From: Paenibacillus glycanilyticus NBRC 16618
GTDB lineage: Bacteria; Bacillota; Bacilli; Paenibacillales; Paenibacillaceae
Length of the DNA stretch: 64,000 bases
Assembly: GCF_004000805.1 (NCBI RefSeq)
Contig: NZ_BILY01000002.1
Coordinates: 1-64,000, forward strand
Direction of reading: 5' to 3'
Part shown: in pieces, positions 34,604 to 42,694 of the stretch
Numbering within the stretch: the first letter of the stretch is position 1
How the letters are laid out: each line of letters begins with the position of its first letter
Notes under the pieces: model-generated
Seen by the model: only the letters and a program-made list of their open reading frames with translations
Told to the model about the DNA's origin: nothing
Database searches by the model: none
Position numbers and translations under genes: made by a program

Positions 34604-35936
34604 CGAAGCGCTGGAACGCGAAGGGCTGGAGCATCTCATTCACCGGATGCTGCCGGACAGGTTCCAGATCGCATTTGCCGATAATGGCCGAAAAGCCATT
34701 GAACAGGCGGAGGAATTCCGCCCCCATATCATTATGATGGATATTAATATGCCCGGTATTCAAGGTCTGCAAGCCATCCGGGAAATAAAATCTCGCCTGC
34801 CGGACACCAAGTTTATTCTGGTGACGGCATATGACTTTTTTGCCTATGCCAAAGAAGCGGTTTCCCTAGGCGTAAAAGAATATATCGTCAAGCCTGCCGG
34901 ACGCGAGCAGATCTCGTCGATCTTGAACCAGCTCATTGAGGAGCTGGAACGCGAGAAATCCAAACGGACCGAAGAGCTGCATTTGCGGGATAGAGTATCC
35001 CAACTGCAGCCGCTGGTGGAAAACGAACTGTCCCTCTTGCTTATGGTCGATCAGGTGTTGGATGCGGATGAAGAGAAGCTGTCCGACTGGCTAAGCTTCC
35101 CGCTTGATGAGGGCTGCGCGGTTGTTGCGGCCTTCCCTAAGCAGATTTATACGCTGGATAAGAAAAAGCTGTACGAAACGTTCCGCAGCTTCGCCAAGAC
35201 TTACGGGATTTCCTGTATTGTCAGCTCCTTGATCGACTTGCATATGGCTATTTTTATTCGGAATGATACGAAAGATCATGACTGGAAAGCCGAGATCAAG
35301 ATGTTTGGAGAGAAGCTGTGCAGTCTGGCCGAAAGGCAATTCCAGCTGCCGGTTACGATAGGAATCGGATCGGTCCAATCAGGCGCTGGAGGCTGGCGCA
35401 AATCTTATTTCGAGGCTGTATTCGCTTCTGACGTTGACCGGCATCTCGGCGAGGTCCGCGATTTCGAAGGTGTGGTACAAGGTACGGGGTCAACCGTTGC
35501 CGCGGCGGCGGCGGCGGCTCCAGCTTCTTCGGGCGAACACTCCGATCCGGAGGATCAACGCTCCTATGTTATCTCCGCCCTGCAGCGGATTCGGGAGCAG
35601 CGGGAGCAGCAGACGATTAACGTAATGGATAAGGCGAAGCAGTACATTGGGCTTCATTTTACGGAGGAATTGTCACTCGAGGAGACAGCCGAGCATGTTC
35701 ATCTGAATCCCCACTATTTCAGCAAAGTGTTCAAGCAGCAGGTTGGAGCCACGTTCATCGATTATTTGACGGGGCTGCGGATCGAGAAAGCCAAGCAGCT
35801 GATCTCGTCCGCCGATGAGCTGGCTTTGAAGGAAGTATGCTTCGAGGTTGGTTATAAGGACCCGAATTATTTCAGCCGGGTGTTCAAGCGGGTGACCGGG
35901 CTCACCCCGACCGAATACCGCAGTCAAGCGAAATGA
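34578..35936 (+). CDS. AraC-type response regulator (YesN/XylR-like)
   Basis: 452 residues. Seen: receiver domain 1-120 with acidic pocket LIADDE, phospho-acceptor Asp55 in IIMMDINMPG and Lys in YIVKPAGRE; a middle region to about 290; an alanine-rich linker (eight Ala in nine residues near 312) from a GCG/GCC run; and a C-terminal AraC double HTH (about 350-450: HFTEELSLEETAEHVHLNPHYFSKVFKQQVG, LKEVCFEVGYKDPNYFSRVFKRVTGLTPTEYR). Likely activates the downstream sugar symporter gene and perhaps distant catabolic genes. Confidence 0.9.
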   Translation: MYRLLIADDEALEREGLEHLIHRMLPDRFQIAFADNGRKAIEQAEEFRPHIIMMDINMPGIQGLQAIREIKSRLPDTKFILVTAYDFFAYAKEAVSLGVKEYIVKPAGREQISSILNQLIEELEREKSKRTEELHLRDRVSQLQPLVENELSLLLMVDQVLDADEEKLSDWLSFPLDEGCAVVAAFPKQIYTLDKKKLYETFRSFAKTYGISCIVSSLIDLHMAIFIRNDTKDHDWKAEIKMFGEKLCSLAERQFQLPVTIGIGSVQSGAGGWRKSYFEAVFASDVDRHLGEVRDFEGVVQGTGSTVAAAAAAAPASSGEHSDPEDQRSYVISALQRIREQREQQTINVMDKAKQYIGLHFTEELSLEETAEHVHLNPHYFSKVFKQQVGATFIDYLTGLRIEKAKQLISSADELALKEVCFEVGYKDPNYFSRVFKRVTGLTPTEYRSQAK

Positions 35937-35952
35937 TCAGGATATGCAGGGA

Positions 35953-35985
35953 GTTCATGCCAGGGCGGCATGGACTTTTTTGTTT
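35953..35985 (+). terminator. Terminator after the response regulator gene
   Basis: Nine-pair stem (35953-35961/35966-35974) followed by TTTTTTGTTTT. Confidence 0.85.
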
Positions 35986-36178
35986 TGGCAAACTAATAAA
36001 ATGCTATACGCTTCAAGCACTCTCCTTTATAGCGGACAAGGAGGCTTTTCCATGCTGGAACTACACAAATAAGTGCTGACGAATGTCCGCTAACCCTCTT
36101 CATTCCGGTGTTATAATGAGACTCGTTTCAATAAACGCAACCATTCAATCAGTCACATATGGAAGGGGAATAAATAAA

Positions 36179-37555
36179 ATGAGCAGCTTAACTGCAAATG
36201 CCGATGGCAAAAGCATGAAGTTTGTTACGCTCGTTTCGATGATTGCCGCTCTCGGCGGTTTATTATTCGGCTTCGATACCGCTGTCGTATCGGGAGCAAT
36301 CGGATTTATGCAAGACCGTTTTGACTTAAACGAGGTGGCCGTCGGCTGGGCCGTATCCTCGCTTATCATCGGATGTATTGTTGGCGCGGGATTCTCCGGC
36401 GTGCTAAGCGACCGTTTCGGTCGTAAAAAAGTACTTATCGCGGCAGCAGCCCTGTTCATTATCGGCTCGATTGGCTCCGCGATTCCGGATACGTTCTCGA
36501 TGTACATCGTTGCCCGCATGATCGGCGGTCTTGGGATCGGGATTACGTCCACGCTTTGCCCGCTGTATAACGCGGAGATTGCTCCGGCTAAATACCGCGG
36601 CCGTCTCGTTGCCTTGAACCAATTCGCAACGGTTACGGGGATCTTCCTTGTTTACTTCGTCAACTCGGGTATTGCCGGCTATGGCGATGATGCTTGGGAT
36701 ATTGCAAACGCATGGCGCTGGATGTTTGGCGTAGGCGTTGTGCCAGGCGTTATTTTCTTCATTCTGCTCTTCCTTGTGCCTGAAAGCCCAAGATGGCTAA
36801 TTAAGCAAGGTCGGGCGGAGCAAGCTCTCCATATCCTTCTTCGCATTCACGGCGAAGAGGAGGCAAGGCAAGAGGTTCTCGATATTAAAGCCTCTTTCGC
36901 TGAGGAAAAAGGCAGCTCGCTCAAAGAGATTTTCCGCCCGGGCATCCGCCTTGCATTGATCGTTGGCGTCGTGCTTGCCGTTCTTCAGCAAGTCACCGGC
37001 ATTAATGCGGTTATGTACTACGCGCCGGAAATCTTCAAGTCGATGGGCTCCGGCACGGATTCGTCCCTGCTGCAAACGATCCTGATCGGCCTCGTTAACT
37101 TCCTGTTTACGATTCTGGCCATCTGGCTGATTGATAAAGTCGGCCGCAAAGTATTGCTGCTTGTTGGTTCGTCCGTCATGACGATCTGTCTGGCGGTTAT
37201 CGGCATCGCATTCCATACCGGCCATACGACCGGCTCGCTTGTGCTGATCTTTATCCTGATCTATGTTGCGGCATTTGCCGTGTCGCTTGGACCTGTTGTA
37301 TGGGTCGTTCTGAGCGAGATCTTCCCGAACCGCGTCCGCGGCCGGGCTACCGCAATCGCATCGATGGCGCTGTGGATCGCCGACTACGTCGTATCCCAGT
37401 CGTTCCCGCCAATGCTTGAATCGGCAGGACCATCCGTAACGTTCTGGATCTTTGGCGCCATGTCGCTGATTACGTTCCTGTTTACGATGCGCGTTGTACC
37501 GGAGACGAAAGGCAAGTCGCTGGAGGAAATCGAGGCGTCCTGGAACGGGAAATAA
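36179..37555 (+). CDS. Sugar porter family MFS symporter
   Basis: 458-residue sugar/H+ symporter with 12 membrane segments (XylE/AraE/GlcP type). Seen: GGLLFGFDTAVVSGAIGFM in helix 1, loop 2-3 DRFGRKKVLI, RMIGGLGIGITSTLCPLYNAEIAPAKYRGRLVALNQFATVTG, PESPRWLIKQGR at the end of helix 6, QQVTGINAVMYYAPEIF in helix 7, loop 8-9 DKVGRKVLLL and the C-terminal PETKGKSLEEIE. ATG 36179 has GGAAGGGG 10 bases upstream; a far upstream in-frame ATG (36083) overlaps a TATAAT at 36112. Position after the sugar-sensing system suggests its substrate is the sensed sugar, perhaps xylose. Confidence 0.9.
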   Translation: MSSLTANADGKSMKFVTLVSMIAALGGLLFGFDTAVVSGAIGFMQDRFDLNEVAVGWAVSSLIIGCIVGAGFSGVLSDRFGRKKVLIAAAALFIIGSIGSAIPDTFSMYIVARMIGGLGIGITSTLCPLYNAEIAPAKYRGRLVALNQFATVTGIFLVYFVNSGIAGYGDDAWDIANAWRWMFGVGVVPGVIFFILLFLVPESPRWLIKQGRAEQALHILLRIHGEEEARQEVLDIKASFAEEKGSSLKEIFRPGIRLALIVGVVLAVLQQVTGINAVMYYAPEIFKSMGSGTDSSLLQTILIGLVNFLFTILAIWLIDKVGRKVLLLVGSSVMTICLAVIGIAFHTGHTTGSLVLIFILIYVAAFAVSLGPVVWVVLSEIFPNRVRGRATAIASMALWIADYVVSQSFPPMLESAGPSVTFWIFGAMSLITFLFTMRVVPETKGKSLEEIEASWNGK

Positions 37556-37582
37556 GAAATTAAGGTATCGCTCAGGCGGACG

Positions 37583-37687
37583 GGATATCTCCTAAAGCCG
37601 CTGTTGCCATTGTGAAATTTCGAATTAATCGTTATATGTATATTTCACAAGTGGCAAAGGCGGACGTTACACTCTTTAGGAGATACC
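37583..37687. repeat. 105-base imperfect palindromic element
   Basis: Outer arms GGATATCTCCTAAAG (37583-37597) and CTTTAGGAGATACC (37674-37687); inner arms CCGC..TTGCCA..TGAAAT (37598-37618) and ATTTCAC..TGGCA..GCGG (37642-37663), around an AT-rich centre. No T-run; no coding frame. Resembles a small palindromic dispersed repeat or a long hairpin RNA between the symporter gene and the convergent racemase-like gene. Confidence 0.65.
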
Positions 37688-37723
37688 CCTTTCCTCTACC
37701 GATTACCTTTTTGAAATAAGCAG

Positions 37724-37755
37724 AAAAGCTGGGCGATTCATTTCGCCCAGCTTTT
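37724..37755. terminator. Bidirectional terminator between symporter and racemase-like genes
   Basis: Twelve-pair stem (37724-37735/37744-37755), loop of 8, T-runs on the plus side and a weaker one on the minus side. Confidence 0.8.
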
Positions 37756-37759
37756 TTAT

Positions 37760-38407
37760 TTAGTTGCTCCTGTCCTTTCTTGAAACATAGCCTTCCAACG
37801 GCGCTAATGGATTGGAGATGGATATATTAAATTCTTGTGCCACCCTCTCGGCTGCTTTGACCATTGAAAGCTGAGCAACGGCTATTTTCTTATCCTGTTT
37901 CGATTGGAGCAGTTTCTCGATAAACTTGAATACTTCGTCGGCGTACTCTGTCTTCTGTCCCTGCATAATAAGCTGGAACGCGTTCTCAATCACTCTGACT
38001 TCAATGTCCGGAAGCTGGTAACCATGCGATGAAGCAAAATTCTTCAGCCGCTTCATCGTACCTTCAACAGTTGCGGGATTCGTGAACAGAAGAATTTGCG
38101 GCTGCGTTATTTTACAAATCTCATTAAAAAAGGGCTCGTCTATTTTTATAATGGGCAGATTAGTCTCAACTTCTTCAAGTAGAGCAATGTAACCGGTGCA
38201 AGTAATGAGAATCGCATCTACACCTGACTGAGTGATCCATTTGATCTGATCAGCGGCTTTCTCCTTAACTTTAACCTTGTCAAAACCTTCTTCCATACAC
38301 CTCATAAGTCCGGGATCCACAAAGTGTACCAATTCCGCCTTCGAACCAATCGAAGCTTCAATATATTCAATATTGGAATAATGAGCATGTAAACAGCCAA
38401 TCTTCAT
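37760..38407 (-). CDS. Asp/Glu/hydantoin racemase-like protein
   Basis: About 215 residues. Seen: N-terminal MKIGCLHAHYSNIEYIEASIG, a central VDAILITCTGYIALLEEV with the catalytic-type Cys of the Asp/Glu racemase fold, and KKIAVAQLSMVKAAERVAQEF near the C-terminus where the second Cys of true racemases is replaced (AQLSM), so racemase activity is doubtful. ATG 38407 has an AGGCAGG site; the ATG at 38431 has none. It lies downstream of the GH32 gene with 115 bases between; a link to fructan use is not obvious. Confidence 0.65.
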   Translation of the reverse strand: MKIGCLHAHYSNIEYIEASIGSKAELVHFVDPGLMRCMEEGFDKVKVKEKAADQIKWITQSGVDAILITCTGYIALLEEVETNLPIIKIDEPFFNEICKITQPQILLFTNPATVEGTMKRLKNFASSHGYQLPDIEVRVIENAFQLIMQGQKTEYADEVFKFIEKLLQSKQDKKIAVAQLSMVKAAERVAQEFNISISNPLAPLEGYVSRKDRSN

Positions 38408-38522
38408 TTCATTCAACCTGCCTCTTTGCATGAGCGATATTACTTAGAGAATATCATGATGAGCTTGGTGCTGAAAGTTAAAAAAGAGCACCTGCGAAGG
38501 ATGCTCTAATTATGGTTATCAT

Positions 38523-39920
38523 CTATCTGATTTCCGCAGCCTTCATCTCCCAAATCTGAAGACTGGAAACCACGGCTTCACCGCTGTCTGTTCGGAGCTG
38601 GATGCCGCTACTGTTTTCCAATGTCGGATAAACTCTGGCCGTTAGGCAAGTCTCGTCATCCACAAACACTTCCACAATGGATTGGTCCGCGAAAATACGA
38701 AGCTTGATAAGCTCCGTGCCGTCTGCAGCCGGCAATTCACCTTGAACCGGCGTTTTATGGACCTTTGGAAGCAGGCTTGAATTCGACCGGTCAATGGTAA
38801 TCGTATGGGAAGCCAAGTTGAGGCATACATCGGTATGCTCCTTGCCGCAGTCGGATGCGAATAAGGAAACGGTCAGACCTGCTGCTTCAATCGACTTCCT
38901 GTCGATTTCAAGCAAGCATTCGAAGGAGGTCGATTGTACTCCCGATAGAACTGGCGTATGTCCGATTGCTATATCTTTAAAGCTGTAATTCACGCCTCTC
39001 AGCGTCCCCACCTCAGGTACCGGGGACATGGAAAGCGCGCCGCTTGGCTTAAGATCTACGATACGCGGCAGCGCCAGAGCCCCGGCCCAGTCCAGGTTCT
39101 CGGGAAATTCCTCGCCTCTGCTGCCTTCCGGGATCCAGCCATGCACAATGCGGCGGCCGTTCTCGTCCACGAATCCGGTTGAAGCATAATAGCCTTCCCA
39201 GCCGCCATGGTCCACGGTGCCGTGCTTTTGCACATCGATTAGCTTATCCCCGCTGATCGTACCGGAAAGATAACGAACCGGACCGCTTGGCGAATAGAAC
39301 AATACCGCTTTATCGCCGAAACGGAACAAATGCGGACATTCCCAGATCCATTCTTCGCCCTTATAAAAAATACCTTGGAAGCTCCATTTCTCCAAATCCT
39401 CGGAGTTGTATATAAACGCGCAGCCTTTTTCCTCATGGATTCCGCCAAGAATCATTCGCCAGCCGTCTTCCGTCTTCCAGACGTAAGGATCCCGCCAGTC
39501 CCGAATCTCAAGGTCTCCATGAAGCTCCAGGGTTAGAACCGGGTTAATGTCCGGTTTCCGCCAGGTATGCAAATCCGTCCCGCGAGCCATCCATTGCTGT
39601 GCTCCGGTAGCCGCATTCCGTTCCCCCTCGCCAATGCTTGTATAGAACAATGTCACTTCGCCGTCATGGACTACGGAGCAGCCGGAGTAGCAATGAGCTT
39701 CGCCAAGCTCATAAGAGGGAGCCATTCCAACGGGCAGATGCGTCCAATTCACCAGATCCGGGCTTGTGGCATGCCCCCAATGAATATCGCCCCACTCGGG
39801 CTTTGACGGGTTATGCTGGTAAAACAAATGATACTCGCCGTTTAACTGAAACGGTCCATTCGGGTCATTCATCCAGTTGCGAGGTGCCGTAAAATGATAC
39901 CTTGGTCTATAACGATCCAT
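38523..39920 (-). CDS. GH32 beta-fructosidase (sucrose/sucrose-6-P hydrolase or fructanase)
   Basis: 465 residues, no signal peptide, so cytoplasmic. Hydrolyses terminal beta-fructosides. Seen: WMNDPNGPFQ with nucleophile Asp19, DIHWGHATSPDLVNW, transition-state Asp144 in WRDPYVW, and acid/base Glu194 in WIWECPHLF; a C-terminal beta-sandwich ends the protein (IFADQSIVEVFVDDETCLTARVYP). Intracellular location with a CUT1 importer upstream suggests it cuts imported fructo-oligosaccharides or sucrose. It has its own promoter, and the importer gene ends in a terminator. Confidence 0.92.
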   Translation of the reverse strand: MDRYRPRYHFTAPRNWMNDPNGPFQLNGEYHLFYQHNPSKPEWGDIHWGHATSPDLVNWTHLPVGMAPSYELGEAHCYSGCSVVHDGEVTLFYTSIGEGERNAATGAQQWMARGTDLHTWRKPDINPVLTLELHGDLEIRDWRDPYVWKTEDGWRMILGGIHEEKGCAFIYNSEDLEKWSFQGIFYKGEEWIWECPHLFRFGDKAVLFYSPSGPVRYLSGTISGDKLIDVQKHGTVDHGGWEGYYASTGFVDENGRRIVHGWIPEGSRGEEFPENLDWAGALALPRIVDLKPSGALSMSPVPEVGTLRGVNYSFKDIAIGHTPVLSGVQSTSFECLLEIDRKSIEAAGLTVSLFASDCGKEHTDVCLNLASHTITIDRSNSSLLPKVHKTPVQGELPAADGTELIKLRIFADQSIVEVFVDDETCLTARVYPTLENSSGIQLRTDSGEAVVSSLQIWEMKAAEIR

Positions 39921-39955
39921 GTTATCTCCCCTATCCTTTTGGCTGCCAGCTTCAT
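39869..39955 (-). CDS. 28-residue upstream ORF overlapping the GH32 start
   Basis: ATG with an excellent GGAGGTG at 5 bases, located between the GH32 promoter and the GH32 start, ending out of frame inside GH32. Encodes MKLAAKRIGEITWIVI... No homologue recognised. May couple translation to GH32, or be chance. Confidence 0.3.
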   Translation of the reverse strand: MKLAAKRIGEITWIVIDQGIILRHLATG

Positions 39956-39969
39956 AAGTTCACCTCCAC

Positions 39970-39997
39970 AATATAAACGATATGTTGAATATGTCAA
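39970..39997 (-). promoter_or_regulatory. GH32 promoter
   Basis: -35 TTGACA (39992-39997), 16-base spacer, -10 TATATT (39970-39975). Confidence 0.75.
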
Positions 39998-40035
39998 TGG
40001 TTTATTAATCTGTTTTTATCATTCAATAGAAGGCG

Positions 40036-40160
40036 GGGTGGGCGGACTCACAAATTCCCAATTAGCAGGCTTTTTCCGTGTTACAGAGTAAGTTCGGGGT
40101 GGGACAAACTCACAGACTCAAAAAAAGCAGGCTTTTTCCGTGTTACAGAGTAAGTTTGAG
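40036..40160. repeat. Two and a half copies of a 62-base repeat related to the 23.5 kb array
   Basis: GCAGGCTTTTTCCGTGTTAC starts at 40065 and again at 40127 (62 apart), each followed by AGAGTAAGTT and a G-rich GGGGTGGGAC/GAGGTGACAC tract. On the opposite strand the 23.5 kb unit reads AAGCGGGAAAAACCGTGTTAC then a G-rich tract and GAGGTGA, with the same period. This stretch fills most of the 334-base gap before the binding-protein gene. Confidence 0.8.
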
Positions 40161-40183
40161 GTGACACGAACTCAAAATAAAAA

Positions 40184-40217
40184 CGGCCGTGCAGATTCAA
40201 ATTCATCTGCACGGCCG
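40184..40217 (-). terminator. Terminator of the CUT1 transporter operon
   Basis: Perfect 13-pair stem (40184-40196/40205-40217), 8-base loop, then a T-rich tract on the minus strand. Confidence 0.85.
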
Positions 40218-40254
40218 CTTATAGGGTTAGATCGAGGAGATACTCCCGCTCGTA

Positions 40255-41706
40255 TTAAGGCTTGATTGCGTCGTAGTACTTCGTTTGCATTTCTTTCGCA
40301 GCCGCGTCGAGCTGAGCTTGCGTGTCGGTACCTTTTTTTGAGAATACTTCTTGCAAGACGTTCGTCATCGAACCGTAGTATTCTTGCGTATTGTACTGAG
40401 CTTCAGGCTTGCCGTCGAGCAGAGCATTGGATTCCGCGTTGTATTTGTATACATTGTCATACTTGTCGAAGATCGCTTGAACTTTTTTGCCATACTCCGA
40501 ATCCGGGCTGAAGTAGTTGATGTGCGGCGGAATGAAGTATTTGCCTTCCGTTTTGCGAGCTTGAATGTCTTTTTCGATCGAAGTCAGATAGTCGTCGGTG
40601 AAGTAGTCAAACGTGATGTAACGGAACGCCATTTCTTGCTCGTCTTTCGTAGCGTTAGGGTTAATGACGAGATAGTCGCCGCCCAATACGCCTGTATGCT
40701 TGCCGCCTTTTTCGGCTGCCGGCATTGGATAAGTGAGTACGTCTTCGATCTTCATGCCGCCTTGGTTCAGCGCTTGCTCCAGTACGCCTTCCGCACCGGC
40801 GATAACCATTGCCGTACGTCCTTGGCCAAACGCGCCTACAGCGTCGCCCCAGCCAAGTGCCCAGTCTTTCGGAATAACGTCCGCGTCCCATCTCAGCTTG
40901 TTGTAGAAATCGAGAGCTTTCTTGCCGGCTTCGGAGTTGAATGCCGCCGTTACTTTGCCGTCCGCAATGTTTTGAATCTCGCCGCCTGCTTCGAACAGGA
41001 AGTTGGTCCAGTTCCAGCCTGCCTCGTTGCCTTTACCCATTGGAGCGATACCCGCGATCCCTTTCTTCGCATCGGCTACGCCTTTAGCGGTATTCACCAT
41101 GTCATCCCAAGTCCAGTCGTACGAAGGTACGGCTACGCCTTTGTCATCCAGCATTTTTTTGTTGACAACGGTCGTTGTTACATAACCTTTTTGAGCGATA
41201 CCGTATACTTTGCCGTCAATGATGAATTGGTTTTGAAGTACCGGGTTGATCTGATCCTTGAACTCGTAGCTGTTGTACAGGTCCGTGATGTCGGCTGCCC
41301 AGCCTTTTTCAACGAGGAACTTCGCTTCGGTTGCGTAAGTGTTGAAGAAGGTTGGCGCTTCGTTGGCAGCCATTTTGATGCCGATTTCGTTAGGAGCGTA
41401 ATGCCAGTCGCTCTTCACGATCTCCACGTTAGGATATACCTTGTTGAAGCGTGCGATCTTGTCGTCTTCCAGCTTGCGGTTTTCGACTTGGTCAGGAAGC
41501 GGATAATAAATGCTGATTTTGATTTTCTTTTGCGTAATATCTTCAGATGGTTGTGGAGTGGCTGTTGCCTTGTCTGTGCTTGCGCTTGCATTCGCGCTTT
41601 CAGCCGGCTTGTTGCCGTTGTTCGACGTATTGTTGTTGCCGCCGCAGGCGGCAAGAGTCGAACAAAGTAATACCGCAGCTACTGTCGTAAAGACGCTCTT
41701 TCTCAT
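40255..41706 (-). CDS. CUT1 ABC solute-binding lipoprotein (GH32-linked)
   Basis: 483 residues. Seen: signal with lipobox LAAC (Cys near 21), Asn/Ala/Ser-rich linker to about 60, then the family 1 fold: KIKISIYYPLPDQVENRKLEDDKIARFNKVYPNVEI, AWAADITDLY-type segment, VNKKMLDDKGVAVPSYDWTWDDMVNTAKGV, and a C-terminal MTNVLQEVFSKKGTDTQAQLDAAAKEMQ. Placed after its two permeases and next to an intracellular GH32, so the ligand is probably a fructo-oligosaccharide or sucrose. GAGAAGGGGAG precedes the start. Confidence 0.88.
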   Translation of the reverse strand: MRKSVFTTVAAVLLCSTLAACGGNNNTSNNGNKPAESANASASTDKATATPQPSEDITQKKIKISIYYPLPDQVENRKLEDDKIARFNKVYPNVEIVKSDWHYAPNEIGIKMAANEAPTFFNTYATEAKFLVEKGWAADITDLYNSYEFKDQINPVLQNQFIIDGKVYGIAQKGYVTTTVVNKKMLDDKGVAVPSYDWTWDDMVNTAKGVADAKKGIAGIAPMGKGNEAGWNWTNFLFEAGGEIQNIADGKVTAAFNSEAGKKALDFYNKLRWDADVIPKDWALGWGDAVGAFGQGRTAMVIAGAEGVLEQALNQGGMKIEDVLTYPMPAAEKGGKHTGVLGGDYLVINPNATKDEQEMAFRYITFDYFTDDYLTSIEKDIQARKTEGKYFIPPHINYFSPDSEYGKKVQAIFDKYDNVYKYNAESNALLDGKPEAQYNTQEYYGSMTNVLQEVFSKKGTDTQAQLDAAAKEMQTKYYDAIKP

Positions 41707-41821
41707 TGTAACTCCCCTTCTCGAGTTCGTTTATTTGTTACACCCTCATCATAGTGGAGAGGGATAGGAGCCTGCGAGGTGTATTCCTATTCCGATCATG
41801 TGCACTATTACGATTTGAATA

Positions 41822-42694
41822 CTACCCTTTCACTCCGCCCAGATGCAATCCGCGCATGATGTATTTCTGGAAGATCAGGAACACGACGATTGGCGGAAGC
41901 ATAACCATGGTCAGAATCGCAAACCGGATATTAAGCGCCAGGCCTTTGGCGTTAATCACGTATTTGTAGATCGCCGTTGCCAGCGGATAATGGCTGTCGT
42001 TATGCATAATGAGCGACGGCCAGAACCAGTCGTTCCAGGAAGACGAGAAGATAAAGATCGCAAGCGTCGAGAAGATCGGTACCGACAGCGGCAGCGCGAT
42101 CTGCACGAAGCTTCTCCAGTCCGAGGCGCCGTCGATACGGGCTGCTTCGAAAATTTCGTAATGAATCTCGTCGAAGAAGTTTTTGAGCAGCAGCAGGAAG
42201 AAGGCATTGGCGCCCGCCGGCAGCCAGAAGGCCGCAAACGAGTTCATGAGGCCTAGATCCTTCAGGTTCACGAAGTTCGGAATGATATACGTTGTTGGCG
42301 GAATAAACAAGGTCATCATAAAGAAGAAATAGACCGCTTTGCGCTTAGGCACGTTCAGCCTCGACAAGCTGAAGGACGCAAGTCCAAGAACGCCTACGGT
42401 AATGACCAGGTTGCCTCCGAAAATATACAGCGTATTTCTTAGAAACTCCGGAAGATCGATGAAATTCCAGCCTTTGTTAAAGTTGTCGAAATGCCATTCG
42501 CTTGGCAGGAACCTCGGCGGGAAGGAGTTAACCTCCACATTGGTTTTGAGGCCGTTAAAGAATGTCGTCAGAATCGGATAAATCATCGAACAGGACATGA
42601 CGACCAGCACAAGTACCATGATCGAATAGCCGATCAAGATAGGCTTCTTCTTCAGGTCAAACGAAGAGAGTATACCTCTGTCCAGCTGTTTCAT
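41822..42694 (-). CDS. CUT1 ABC permease, MalG type (GH32-linked)
   Basis: 290-residue inner-membrane permease with six hydrophobic segments. Seen: IGYSIMVLVLVVMSCSMIYPILTTFFNGLKTN near the N-terminus, the EAA loop YEIFEAARIDGASDWRSFVQIALPLSVPIFSTLAIF near 195, and the typical end FQKYIMRGLHLGGVKG. Overlaps the preceding permease by four bases (ATGA). No ATPase gene is nearby. Confidence 0.9.
   Translation of the reverse strand: MKQLDRGILSSFDLKKKPILIGYSIMVLVLVVMSCSMIYPILTTFFNGLKTNVEVNSFPPRFLPSEWHFDNFNKGWNFIDLPEFLRNTLYIFGGNLVITVGVLGLASFSLSRLNVPKRKAVYFFFMMTLFIPPTTYIIPNFVNLKDLGLMNSFAAFWLPAGANAFFLLLLKNFFDEIHYEIFEAARIDGASDWRSFVQIALPLSVPIFSTLAIFIFSSSWNDWFWPSLIMHNDSHYPLATAIYKYVINAKGLALNIRFAILTMVMLPPIVVFLIFQKYIMRGLHLGGVKG

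Noticed and set aside
40351-41670. Long open frame (439 codons) opposite the binding-protein gene
   Set aside because: Antisense shadow of a confident lipoprotein gene; no family motif and no ribosome site.
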